Source: an uncultured Saprospiraceae bacterium (GTDB lineage Bacteria; Bacteroidota; Bacteroidia; Chitinophagales; Saprospiraceae). From it: DNA of 11,096 bases. Under the pieces are notes generated by a model, which searched no databases, was not told where the DNA came from, and worked only from the letters and a program-made list of their open reading frames with translations. The stretch is from NCBI GenBank assembly GCA_934699305.1, contig CAKUWM010000067.1, positions 1-11,096 of the forward strand, read 5' to 3'. Both the position numbers and the translations under genes were made by a program. Positions 1 through 7,393 of the stretch are shown here, piece by piece; the stretch's first letter is position 1; every line of letters starts with the position of its first letter.

Positions 1-598
1 ACGAAAAAGAATAGCTGTCGCCCGCTTTTCGCTGCACGGAAAGCTGTTCCCGGAACAACCCGTAAGAACCGCCGCTCGACAACAGCGAACTCCGGTTCTG
101 CACCTCATGCAATCCGTTGGGCTGGATACGGACCACTCCTCCTGAGTTTGCTCCATACAGCGAGCCGTCGGGCCCTTTCAGCAGGTGGACGGATGCAATC
201 GACGCGGGGTCCAGCAAATTCAGGTAACTGTTGCCTCCCGCATCGGTCAGCACAAACTCATCCACATATATTTTGACATTGCGGATACCAAAAGGCGAAC
301 GGATCAGGCTGCCGCGCATCGCCAGGCGGTAACTGCCGGGCGACCGCTCCTCCATGCGCACACCCGCAACGGCATTCAGTGCCGGCAGCAGGGTACCGGT
401 TTGTTGTGCCTCGATGTTGCGCGCCGACACCGTCTCTGCCGGTGCCGTCAAACCCAAAATCGGCTGCCGGTTGAAATAAACGATGACCTCTACGGGCTCA
501 AGCTCCCGGCTCAAGGACAGGCTGTCCGTCTCCTGCCCGTAAATCCATGCAGTACAGAAACAAAAGGAAAGGAAAAAGAATACAATCAGCCGGGGCAT
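1..598 (-). CDS. TonB-dependent outer-membrane receptor, N-terminal part (cut by window edge)
   Basis: The first 199 codons of an outer-membrane receptor read cleanly from an ATG at 598 and continue past position 1. An in-frame stop lies just upstream (623-625) with no other ATG between, so the start is firm. Residues 1-21 form a hydrophobic signal peptide (MPRLIVFFFL, then a Cys/Phe-rich core) followed by QE. A TonB plug domain follows: a TVSARNIEAQQTGTL stretch, then LNAVAGVRMEERSPGSY, a MRG segment, VYIDE-like KIYVDEF, and KGPDGSLYGANSGGVV, the classic plug signature. Proteins of this family import siderophores, cobalamin or other ligands using ExbBD-TonB energy; the ligand cannot be told from this part. 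No carboxypeptidase-like or SusC-type N-terminal domain precedes the plug, so it is more like a FecA/BtuB type than SusC. It is visibly more GC-rich than the genes to its right, from which it is separated by 55 bases, and is probably not functionally tied to them. Confidence 0.9.
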   Translation of the reverse strand, partial: MPRLIVFFFLSFCFCTAWIYGQETDSLSLSRELEPVEVIVYFNRQPILGLTAPAETVSARNIEAQQTGTLLPALNAVAGVRMEERSPGSYRLAMRGSLIRSPFGIRNVKIYVDEFVLTDAGGNSYLNLLDPASIASVHLLKGPDGSLYGANSGGVVRIQPNGLHEVQNRSSLLSSGGSYGLFREQLSVQRKAGDSYSFS

Positions 599-653
599 AT
601 GTCGATTAGTTATGTTGTTAAGTTATTAGCTGTTCCAATTGCACTACTGTTAG

Positions 654-1208
654 CTATTTATCTCTTGTTCTATCACCCTGCCCCTTACCACCAACCGTAG
701 CAAAAATATATTTAAAATAATCACCGGTTGTCAGGCTCTCCAGCATCTCGGCATCTATAATAGCCAATTCACGAGGTGTCGACATATCTATCTCATTTAT
801 TTGAGCAAGGCCTGTAATTCCTGGCTTTTGATTATACACACCCCTTTTATCACGCTCCTCAATCAGTTCCGTTTGATTGTACAAGTTGGGGCGAGGACCT
901 ACAAGGCTCATATCACCCTTTAGCACATTAAATAGCTGCGGAAGCTCATCAAGCTTTGTTCTTCTAAGAAAAGCACCAAATTTAGTTATCTCGGTTGTGT
1001 TTGCCAAATGTGTTGCCACTTGCTTTGCATTCACATTCATTGTTCTAAATTTGTATAGGTTGAATGGTTTCTTGTTTCTCCCCACCCTCTCTTGCTTAAA
1101 TATTGGCGAACCTGTGTCAAACAGTCCAATTACATACAACACCAACATCACTGGTGATAGGAATAGTATTCCAAAAAAGGAAAATATAAAGTCAAATAAT
1201 CGTATCAT
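654..1208 (-). CDS. Initiating phosphoglycosyl transferase (bacterial sugar transferase, PglC-like)
   Basis: This is a 184-residue membrane enzyme of the small monotopic phosphoglycosyl transferase type (bacterial sugar transferase family, PF02397). It would move a sugar-1-phosphate from a UDP-sugar to undecaprenyl phosphate, the first step of surface-polysaccharide repeat synthesis. A single hydrophobic segment spans residues about 4-29, with a Ser18-Pro19 break matching the re-entrant helix kink known from PglC. Then come QERVG (39-43), the KFRTM motif (53-57), the catalytic Asp87-Glu88 pair in KLDELPQ, GDMSLVGPRP (98-107) and PGITG (129-133). The end, GKGQGDR, is the usual family C-terminus, so the gene is complete. 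It lacks the N-terminal helices of the long WbaP/WcaJ type. It starts 14 bases after the SDR gene and is surely co-transcribed with it. The substrate is not readable from the sequence; the neighbouring SDR enzyme may make it. Confidence 0.93.
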   Translation of the reverse strand: MIRLFDFIFSFFGILFLSPVMLVLYVIGLFDTGSPIFKQERVGRNKKPFNLYKFRTMNVNAKQVATHLANTTEITKFGAFLRRTKLDELPQLFNVLKGDMSLVGPRPNLYNQTELIEERDKRGVYNQKPGITGLAQINEIDMSTPRELAIIDAEMLESLTTGDYFKYIFATVGGKGQGDRTRDK

Positions 1209-1222
1209 AAATAATAAACCTT

Positions 1223-2161
1223 TTAGTCGAAGCTTTTAATGGTTGTAGCGATTCCTTCCTTTGCAGAAATTGGCATTTTATCAATACCAAGTGCTGATTT
1301 TATTTTGGCATTACTAACCACATAATTCTCTGTGAGTTTTTGTAGTCTAAATGTATTTAGTGGAAGTTTCAATGTGGTTCCTATTTTAGCCATGCCATTT
1401 ATTAAGCTTTGAGACATCTTCCATATTCTGGCTTTCTTACCCATAGCTTCACACATAGCCTCAATTAGCTCATTAGTAGATATTGCTTCATCATCACATA
1501 CATGATAAATTCCACTCTCAACCTTTTCAGTAATGATCAGTTGCTTCACCACATACGATATGTTACCAATCGAGCAAAACGAACGTCTATTCTCATAAGC
1601 ACCCAATGGCCAAGGAATACCACGCTTCACCACTCCATACAATAGGTTAAGGTTACCTTTATTACCAGGGCCATGTATCATTGCGGGGCGAACTATATAC
1701 ACACGCTTACCTTTCGACTTGTATTCCGGCTCCTTGCTTAATATATACTCTTCCGCTTTTATTTTCGACTCACCATACGGACCCACAGGATTAGGCTTCA
1801 CATCCTCAGTAAGCACCTCACCGGGCACAAAATCAACAGCCGCTTTCACAGAACTAAAAAAGATAAATGTTTGTGCATCCGATTGCAGAAACCAATCAAA
1901 AATCCTTTGTGTCAGCCCTGTATTCACATCAAAATAACTCTTGGCATCGCTCTTATTGTCTGTGTCGTGTGCTTTCCCAGCCAGGTGTACCACAGCATTC
2001 ACAGGAGGAACACTGCCTAAGCGATCCCAGGCAAATGTTTGCTTCACCCCCTTCTTTTCAGGCTGTCTTATGTCCAAACCATACAAGTTGTGCCGCTTAC
2101 CCCAGTCATTAACAAAGTTAGAACCCACAAAACCATTTATTCCGGTTATTAGTATATTCAT
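1223..2161 (-). CDS. NAD(P)-dependent NDP-sugar epimerase/dehydratase/reductase (extended SDR)
   Basis: This 312-residue extended short-chain dehydrogenase/reductase acts on nucleotide sugars. The Rossmann motif TGINGFVGS lies at residues 6-14, the HLAGKAH loop at 59-65, the catalytic Ser in FFSSVKA (103-104), and the YGESK motif gives Tyr129 and Lys133. A substrate-binding segment RPAMIHGPGNKGNL follows. Enzymes of this family placed directly before a small phosphoglycosyl transferase often finish the first sugar of the repeat unit; 4-keto reductases of the WbpV/WreQ type that make UDP-QuiNAc or UDP-FucNAc are examples. That specific activity is inference, and a UDP-sugar 4-epimerase is the main alternative. 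The ATG at 2161 starts the protein immediately before the Rossmann strand. A good Bacteroidota promoter lies 35 bases upstream. It forms a two-gene unit with the sugar transferase. Confidence 0.88.
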   Translation of the reverse strand: MNILITGINGFVGSNFVNDWGKRHNLYGLDIRQPEKKGVKQTFAWDRLGSVPPVNAVVHLAGKAHDTDNKSDAKSYFDVNTGLTQRIFDWFLQSDAQTFIFFSSVKAAVDFVPGEVLTEDVKPNPVGPYGESKIKAEEYILSKEPEYKSKGKRVYIVRPAMIHGPGNKGNLNLLYGVVKRGIPWPLGAYENRRSFCSIGNISYVVKQLIITEKVESGIYHVCDDEAISTNELIEAMCEAMGKKARIWKMSQSLINGMAKIGTTLKLPLNTFRLQKLTENYVVSNAKIKSALGIDKMPISAKEGIATTIKSFD

Positions 2162-2195
2162 TATATCCTATTTGTATATTTCATAAAAGAGTTCA

Positions 2196-2227
2196 CAAAT
2201 TTACTGATAATGCAACTATTGGGCAAA
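2196..2227 (-). promoter_or_regulatory. Bacteroidota promoter for the SDR and sugar-transferase unit
   Basis: On the minus strand TTTG (2227-2224) is followed after 20 bases by TAAATTTG (2203-2196), a full match to the Bacteroides -7 consensus TAnnTTTG at about the expected distance. Transcription would start near 2188, giving a leader of about 27 bases before the ATG at 2161. It lets the left part of the sugar cluster be expressed independently of the genes beyond the accessory insert. Confidence 0.65.
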
Positions 2228-2757
2228 TGAATTTTAGGAGTTATCTGGTTAATTGGTTAATTGATGATGCCGTCCGCATCCAAACACTGTTTGCATATCT
2301 TGCTGACGCAGATTTGTAATCCGTGCCACATAACTAAATTCATATCACTTCCGATAATCCCTCCCTTCCTGCATAATCCATCATACGCAGCACGGCTGTA
2401 TCTGTAATTTTCTGCTTTAAAAACCCACTGATGAATTGGTAATGAAAAATGCCGACTGTCAGATCCAACCTAAACCTTTACAGATTAAACAGTGTGCTGT
2501 CCGCCGGTAATGAAGCATAGCATGAATATTTATTCAAAAAACGCAGCCCGTCAGATCACACCTGCAGCTCAAAAGCAAGTTCGTAACTGATGAGTGATTT
2601 GTTGTTTTACAACTATATAGTGGTCTATCTACTCTCTTTAATTATAATTTTAACTTTAAAGTACCAGATGTGATTTATATCTATTTTAGACAATTTTCAC
2701 AAAATACGTCATTCCAGAATTATTCTGTATTACTCAAATTTAATACCCGTCTGTTCA
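2228..2757. other. Non-coding stretch at the left edge of the accessory insert
   Basis: No convincing gene is present on either strand across about 530 bases. It holds a tandem pair of GGTTAATT units (2247-2262), a pair of imperfect direct repeats listed separately, and a small palindrome CAGAATTATTCTG (2715-2727) about 30 bases after the HNH stop codon. The palindrome has a one-base centre and no following T-run, so it is a poor terminator. The part from 2600 to 2757 is very AT-rich like the defence operon, whereas 2260-2580 is more balanced, so the boundary of the transferred segment probably lies near 2580-2640. No integrase, tRNA or clear attachment site was seen. Confidence 0.5.
2445..2563. 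repeat. Pair of imperfect 27-base direct repeats
   Basis: The copies at 2445-2471 and 2537-2563 match at 21 of 27 positions. They share an A-run, then GC, and the core GTCAGATC followed by a final ACCT. They are 92 bases apart, offset to offset. Nothing in the sequence gives them a function; they may be remains of a dispersed intergenic repeat or of a duplicated mobile-element end. Confidence 0.5.
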
Positions 2758-3573
2758 TCACTTGTGAACATAAATTAATTCTTGAATTATACTATTCAAC
2801 CAACCTTTTGAAAAAGAATACTTTCTAAAAGCGATATATTCATTAGAAAGGTCTTTGGAGACTTGTACAAATCGTCGTACTAATACTGCAATAGCTTGAC
2901 GTTGCTCTTCCTCATTTTTGCTATTGACTAATTCTGCCTGAATTTCGTTTTTAAATCTATCCAATATTTTACGCCTTTCATCATTAAGATATTTTCGATC
3001 TAGTTTACAGGTCATAATTGTGTATTTTAAGTTAGGTTCCAAAGAATCTACTTTCCCATCTCTTGAAAAAGTGAGATTATTTGCAGGATCTAAAATCTCT
3101 GGGTTAACCATTTTAGGTTGTTCGGTAAGATCATAAGTCGCAGAAAGATTGTTTACATCTCTTAAATTACGCTCATCATTGTCAAAAGAACATATATCTC
3201 CGTTTAGTTCAAAGTTTATCCCTTTGTGTTCATTACACGTAGGACAAGCTAGAATTAAATTATCCCAACTGTATGCCAACCAATAATATATTTTCTTAGG
3301 TCTAAAGTGGTCTACATGCAATTGCTCAACCTTCTGTTCACAAAAGGCACATTTACTATTATATATTTTTTTTAATCTCCCTTTTATATCATCTAATTTA
3401 TATCGACTATTGTAATTAGGATTATCAATATATGACCCATTGTTAATTAATTCCGTTCTCTTTGTATGTGTAGTTCTACTTGATCTGGGAATTCGACCAT
3501 CAGGGAATTTATCTGTAAATGCAGGGACTAATGATTTGGGAATATCATTAATATCTTTTGTCACTTTAATCAT
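2758..3573 (-). CDS. HNH endonuclease, PtuB-like (Septu-type effector)
   Basis: A 271-residue nuclease. The HNH core is clear: a zinc site from C75-x2-C78 (CAFC) and C110-x2-C113 (CPTC), the catalytic strand HVDHF (86-90, Asp88-His89), Asn105 in WDNLILAC, and N114-x-H116-K117. After it comes a segment resembling the one following the HNH core in PtuB-type proteins: NPEILDP (157-163), then a dG-type turn (RDGKV), then a helical LDRKYLNDERRKIL region. In Septu and in the Ec78-type retron systems, PtuB is the nuclease gated by the PtuA ATPase. Its ATG overlaps the end of the ATPase gene by 8 bases (ATGATTAA holds both start and stop), so translation is coupled and a fixed subunit ratio is likely. 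It is the last gene of the three-gene operon. A stand-alone HNH homing or restriction enzyme is the alternative, but the ATPase partner argues against that. Confidence 0.88.
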   Translation of the reverse strand: MIKVTKDINDIPKSLVPAFTDKFPDGRIPRSSRTTHTKRTELINNGSYIDNPNYNSRYKLDDIKGRLKKIYNSKCAFCEQKVEQLHVDHFRPKKIYYWLAYSWDNLILACPTCNEHKGINFELNGDICSFDNDERNLRDVNNLSATYDLTEQPKMVNPEILDPANNLTFSRDGKVDSLEPNLKYTIMTCKLDRKYLNDERRKILDRFKNEIQAELVNSKNEEEQRQAIAVLVRRFVQVSKDLSNEYIAFRKYSFSKGWLNSIIQELIYVHK

Positions 3574-5332
3574 TGCTCAACTCCTCATTGATTATATTAG
3601 TGATTATATCGTCAATTTCCTTGTCACTAATAAAGTTTTTCCCTTCTAATTTTTGAGTTTCCAATCTATTTTTGAGCTGATTATTTATTTTATACAACAA
3701 ATAGCTATCATCCGTATTAGCGTTTTCATTATTTGTGTCTAACCTAGAATCATCTAATCCAAAAAGCGGAGAAGTCAAAAGTGTATTTATCATTAAATGA
3801 TTTAAATCCTTTCTCAAATAGGGATCACTGGTTTTTGTTTCCCCGTTTTCTCTATATATCCTATACACAATTGCATCATTTGATGCTCCTTGGATAATTG
3901 TTGGACTATGCGTTGTAAAGAAGAATTGTATGCAGCGGAATAATCCGCGAAGCCTTTTAATTATAACTTGCTGCCACTTAGGATGTAAGTGTAGATCAAT
4001 CTCATCTACAAGCACAACCCCTTTAATTGATTTTATATCTTTATTTTTTCCGACATTAAAACTTAGTCGATATAAAATATCGCAAACAAAAATAATGATA
4101 CTTCGATACCCTTCTGATAATTGTTCAAAATTCAGCTTATACCCTTTTTCTATGAAATAAACATCTGTTCCCTGAATTTCGACCTTAACATTTCGCTCTA
4201 ACAGTTCATAGAACATATTTTCGAGTTCGGTAGTTACGAAACGAAAAGTATCTTTATTCTTTTCATCATTCTTACTAAGGCTTTCTAATTCAAGTAATTT
4301 TTGATTTTTCAGCCATGTTATTGGATCATTTAGCGTTTTATTGAAATCGAACAATGACATAAACCCGTATTCCTCTGGCGTATCAGCTGAATATCTTCCT
4401 CTGTGTGTCCCATAGGCATAGATGTTTTCAATATAGTTTGCTTGTTGAGGATTATATTCTTTGCCAAATTCATCATAGCCTTTAAGTTGCAAACTTTTAT
4501 TTTTTCGCAATATATCTACTGCCCTTCCTGTTTCTTCTTGGTCGGTTTTTGTCGTAATATAGTTGCCATTAAATGCTAAGTATAACGCCATTAACAACAA
4601 CGACTTTCCATCGCCATTCTCTCCTAAAAAATATATTTCTTTAGAATTGCTAAAGTTCAAATCAACATGTTTAATTGAGAAGAAATTATTAATAATAATC
4701 CTATTAATATAATGAGAATCAAATGGTATTCCTTCCAGCCATGCTTTAAACTGTTTACGATTTATTCCTAATGCTTCATGAAAATTGTTGTGAAAACATT
4801 CTTCATAAAATCTTTCGATAGAAAGCGATTGTTTGGTTAGTCTGGAAAAGCGTTCTAAAAGAACATCTTTAAACAATTTGCCGATGGCAGGATTATAAAA
4901 AACAATGGAGATGTCATATGGTACCTGTTCTTGTCTTCTGTAAAAAGGCTCCGCAGCCCCCGATTCGACTAAAGCACTTCTAATATTTGTGTACTGCTTA
5001 CCTGATTCTATCTTAAATACTCCTTTCATGTTGTTAGTGGAATATTTAGTAGCAAATTCATTAACAATTCCACCATGTGTAAAAATCAAAGCGAGCAATG
5101 AGAATATTTTCTTTTCTGCGGGATATTTTTGGATTTCGATCCAATATTGGGGGATGGGGTCTTTCAAACTTTTTACTCCAAGAAAAGAACGTAAAATTGG
5201 TTCGTCAATACCAGTTTCTTTATTCATAAACCGCTGAATTGTTTCAACACTATACACAACATCAAGTGCTTGAACAATATCATATTTTGTCCAAGAAGTT
5301 TTCAGTTTTGAAAAATCAATGTGTGTTTCCAT
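3566..5332 (-). CDS. ABC/SMC-type AAA ATPase, PtuA-like, with an extra N-terminal region
   Basis: A 588-residue ATPase of the RecF/SMC-like (AAA_15/AAA_21, OLD-like) group. The nucleotide-binding domain begins near residue 211 (RIIINNFFSIKHVDLNF). It has Walker A GENGDGKS (237-244), an ABC signature LSEGYRS (405-411), Walker B VVLVDEIDLHLHP (439-451, Asp443-Glu444) and the switch histidine in TTHSP (473-477). No TOPRIM or nuclease motif follows, so cleavage presumably falls to the HNH protein encoded next. PtuA in Septu has this same pairing. The first 205 or so residues are an added mostly helical region (IVQALDVVYSVETIQRF and a winged-helix-like LALIFTHGGIVNEF segment) that I do not recognise; DNA recognition or sensing is a guess. 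The C-terminus is a polar, helical tail. The ATG lies 4 bases after the methyltransferase stop. ATP-dependent gating of the nuclease is inferred from the family. Confidence 0.88.
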   Translation of the reverse strand: METHIDFSKLKTSWTKYDIVQALDVVYSVETIQRFMNKETGIDEPILRSFLGVKSLKDPIPQYWIEIQKYPAEKKIFSLLALIFTHGGIVNEFATKYSTNNMKGVFKIESGKQYTNIRSALVESGAAEPFYRRQEQVPYDISIVFYNPAIGKLFKDVLLERFSRLTKQSLSIERFYEECFHNNFHEALGINRKQFKAWLEGIPFDSHYINRIIINNFFSIKHVDLNFSNSKEIYFLGENGDGKSLLLMALYLAFNGNYITTKTDQEETGRAVDILRKNKSLQLKGYDEFGKEYNPQQANYIENIYAYGTHRGRYSADTPEEYGFMSLFDFNKTLNDPITWLKNQKLLELESLSKNDEKNKDTFRFVTTELENMFYELLERNVKVEIQGTDVYFIEKGYKLNFEQLSEGYRSIIIFVCDILYRLSFNVGKNKDIKSIKGVVLVDEIDLHLHPKWQQVIIKRLRGLFRCIQFFFTTHSPTIIQGASNDAIVYRIYRENGETKTSDPYLRKDLNHLMINTLLTSPLFGLDDSRLDTNNENANTDDSYLLYKINNQLKNRLETQKLEGKNFISDKEIDDIITNIINEELSND

Positions 5333-5336
5333 AGGC

Positions 5337-6515
5337 TTATCTCATCTTCTTGTAAGATATAATTAATTCATTGACATCCATATTGTGTTCGTCAGATCTC
5401 CCCATTTTACTGTGTATATGTTCTTTTGTCCAGACTTCATTTTGATATAAGTTTCCAAAGATTGAGTTCCCTATCTTTAAGATTTCATCTTGGCTAATCA
5501 TGCCATTGTCACTGTAACTTAAAATAATGTGAGAATCCCTCGCTTTAACATTTTCAAATAATACTCTAAAAGCATTATTAACCTCGGTTCTCTTCCCAAA
5601 AGGAGATTGGTGGCGGTCTTCTCTATAACGCCCTTTGTACTTGACGGTAGGGTAGTCATATTTTACCAATGTCTCTATTGCATGATAGAATCTGGAATAA
5701 TGCACTGAACTATATGGTGGATCAGCATAAACAATCGTATTGGGTTCTATTATTCTTAAACAATCTGGATAATCTAAAGTTGACACTCGATATTCATGAT
5801 TAGGAGTAATATCTAATACCTCTGTCAATTCCATAAATTTCCTTTCAAAAAGCGACCAGACTTCCTTATGTCGATAGATTAGAATATCGTTCATGTTGGA
5901 TTCATTCATGTCTCTGAATTGGGCAAAATGCCCAGTTCCTTGAGATGTATATGACATTGCAAATATAAGAGAGGACATAATAACATAAAATTCCGCTTTC
6001 CCCTTATATTCTTCTGCAACAGCCCTTATTGAATCAAACCACACACATTGATTGAAAGACCAATAAGTTCCCGAGTAATATTTAGTAAAAAGATTGAATC
6101 CGATATCAAAATTATGATCTATTAATTTTTGTTGTTCTTGCTCCAATTTCTCAATAATAGAAAAATCATCATCCCTATTATAATTAAACTGTAGATTTGG
6201 ATATTTTTGATGAAATTCATTTACAAGACATTCAACTCTTTCGTGAATCTCATTAATACAGGATGGATTTATAGTTTCTCTGAGATTAAGCAAGTAGGTG
6301 TTTGCAAATATAGACGTATAGCTTTGGATGTCATTTATTTGAAGATTATATTCATCTTTTAAAGAGCAACCTACAACTGATGTCCCTGCGAAAAGATCAC
6401 AAAACCACTCTGAATCAATATCAAGTAGATTTATGGATCCCATTATGAAATCCAAGATTTCACGTTTGGAACCCATATATTTCATCAGGTGAGGCATTTT
6501 CTGAGTTTCAACCAT
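5337..6515 (-). CDS. D12-class adenine-specific DNA methyltransferase
   Basis: A 392-residue N6-adenine DNA methyltransferase of the alpha (Dam/D12, PF02086) class. The motif order is the class order. Motif X is MKYMGSKREI (11-20), SAM-binding motif I is CDLFAGTSVVG (39-49), a NDI acidic loop lies at 61-63, and catalytic motif IV DPPY is at 265-268. A late ILSYSDNG strand (331-338) follows. About 215 residues separate motifs I and IV, more than in Dam, and this insert (with YYSGTYWSFNQCVWFDS and FAQFRDM) probably carries the target-recognition part. The target sequence cannot be told. It is first in an operon with the ATPase (4-base gap) and HNH genes, behind a good promoter. This suggests it marks host DNA or otherwise supplies the specificity of the nuclease system. 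The ATG at 6515 fits the promoter; Met7 at 6497 is a possible alternative. Confidence 0.9.
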   Translation of the reverse strand: MVETQKMPHLMKYMGSKREILDFIMGSINLLDIDSEWFCDLFAGTSVVGCSLKDEYNLQINDIQSYTSIFANTYLLNLRETINPSCINEIHERVECLVNEFHQKYPNLQFNYNRDDDFSIIEKLEQEQQKLIDHNFDIGFNLFTKYYSGTYWSFNQCVWFDSIRAVAEEYKGKAEFYVIMSSLIFAMSYTSQGTGHFAQFRDMNESNMNDILIYRHKEVWSLFERKFMELTEVLDITPNHEYRVSTLDYPDCLRIIEPNTIVYADPPYSSVHYSRFYHAIETLVKYDYPTVKYKGRYREDRHQSPFGKRTEVNNAFRVLFENVKARDSHIILSYSDNGMISQDEILKIGNSIFGNLYQNEVWTKEHIHSKMGRSDEHNMDVNELIISYKKMR

Positions 6516-6562
6516 ATATATAATTATAAAATCTTTCTTTGTTCCATTTTACCAGAATACTG

Positions 6563-6593
6563 CAAAAATAGTCAAAAAGCAGTTTAAAACAAA
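6563..6593 (-). promoter_or_regulatory. Bacteroidota promoter for the methyltransferase-ATPase-HNH operon
   Basis: On the minus strand TTTG (6593-6590) is followed after 19 bases by TATTTTTG (6570-6563), a full match to TAnnTTTG. Transcription would start near 6556, leaving an AT-rich leader of about 40 bases to the ATG at 6515. No strong Shine-Dalgarno sequence is seen, as is usual in this phylum. No separate promoter of this quality was found at the two internal junctions, which fits one transcript for all three genes. Confidence 0.65.
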
Positions 6594-6775
6594 CTTCATT
6601 TCTAATTGACTGCATCAACTTTATAGACTTTGTCCAACATTCAATAACCTGTTTCATTTAGATTTAGTCGAAATATTTACTCAATTTGAATGGAGGTATT
6701 TTCTAATCAGTAGGATACAGCGAAGGACTCTCGGATAATTCCGCACATACAAGCATCTTGGGTAAGTTCATTCTT

Positions 6776-7393
6776 CTAATACCCAAGTTTCAGCACTTTA
6801 GACTCAAACAGCTTATACATCTCTGTTAATGCGCCACTGACATTGCTATTTTCAAATTCGCCCAAAGCGTTAGCGTTATTAACAGCTACCTCCAGTTTAG
6901 GGTGCAATACGGTGTAGATATCATTGCTTTTCCTTATAAAACACTTCTCAGACTTTTCATAATCTTTCATGTGTTTCCTCAGCTGCTTTTCTGCACCACC
7001 ACAACCATTGAACTTCTTAGCAGTTTTTTCGCAATGTAATAAAAACCAAAACTCAAGGCATGGATTATTGATAAGCATTGTCACATTCTTAATTGTCAGG
7101 CTTTTATTCCTGATACTTATAAAGCTGTTTACCGGTGACTTCCCTCTCCTGCTCCATTCTCTCTTCTTTCAATATTTGATCCAAATCAACTATCCAAAAA
7201 ATATGCTGATATTCTTTAGCTAAAGCTCAACTTCTTCAAATTGCACTTCAAGATTCCTTTTTATAGGCAATTTGGGCATGATATTCATTCTGATATCATT
7301 TCTCTTTTCCTCAAATTGTTTCAGCTTCTCTAAATACCACAATTCAGTTTACCCATCTACAACCATTGCAACAGCAGTTCTTTTCGGCCACAT
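6776..7393 (-). pseudogene. rloB: RloB-family protein, decayed (one stop and two frameshifts)
   Basis: Joining three frames gives an RloB-like protein of about 205 residues, near the normal family length. Reading from an ATG at 7393: KRTAVAMVVDG, then an in-frame TAA (7351-7349) where a residue of the G-x-TE motif should stand. It continues TELWYLEKLKQFEEKRNDI and PKLPIKRNLEVQFEEVEL to a TAG at 7222-7220. The frame then shifts to AKEYQHIFWIVDLDQILKEE and ends at a TAA at 7106-7104. It shifts again to TIKNVTMLINNPCLEFWFLL and onward to the natural end at 6776. The GxTE, WIVDLD and NPCLEFW motifs are typical of RloB, which accompanies the RloA ATPase in defence loci, often near type I restriction genes. 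With three lesions it is almost certainly inactive. The C-terminal third (from a GTG at 7084) stays open for 102 codons and could be mistaken for a gene. Confidence 0.82.

Noticed and set aside
185..700. A plus-strand open frame of 171 codons
   Set aside because: It lies antisense to the TonB receptor start and the end of the sugar transferase, both of which have clear motifs in the minus-strand frames.
2715..2727. CAGAATTATTCTG as a terminator of the defence operon
   Set aside because: The stem is short and AT-rich, the centre is a single base so a hairpin loop is not feasible, and no T-run follows.
2162..6775. A retron-linked (Ec78-like) form of the PtuA-PtuB system
   Set aside because: No reverse transcriptase motif and no structured non-coding RNA candidate was seen next to the operon.
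6776..7084. A functional small protein of 102 residues
   Set aside because: It is the C-terminal third of RloB; matching upstream parts exist in other frames with stops, so it is a relic rather than a gene.
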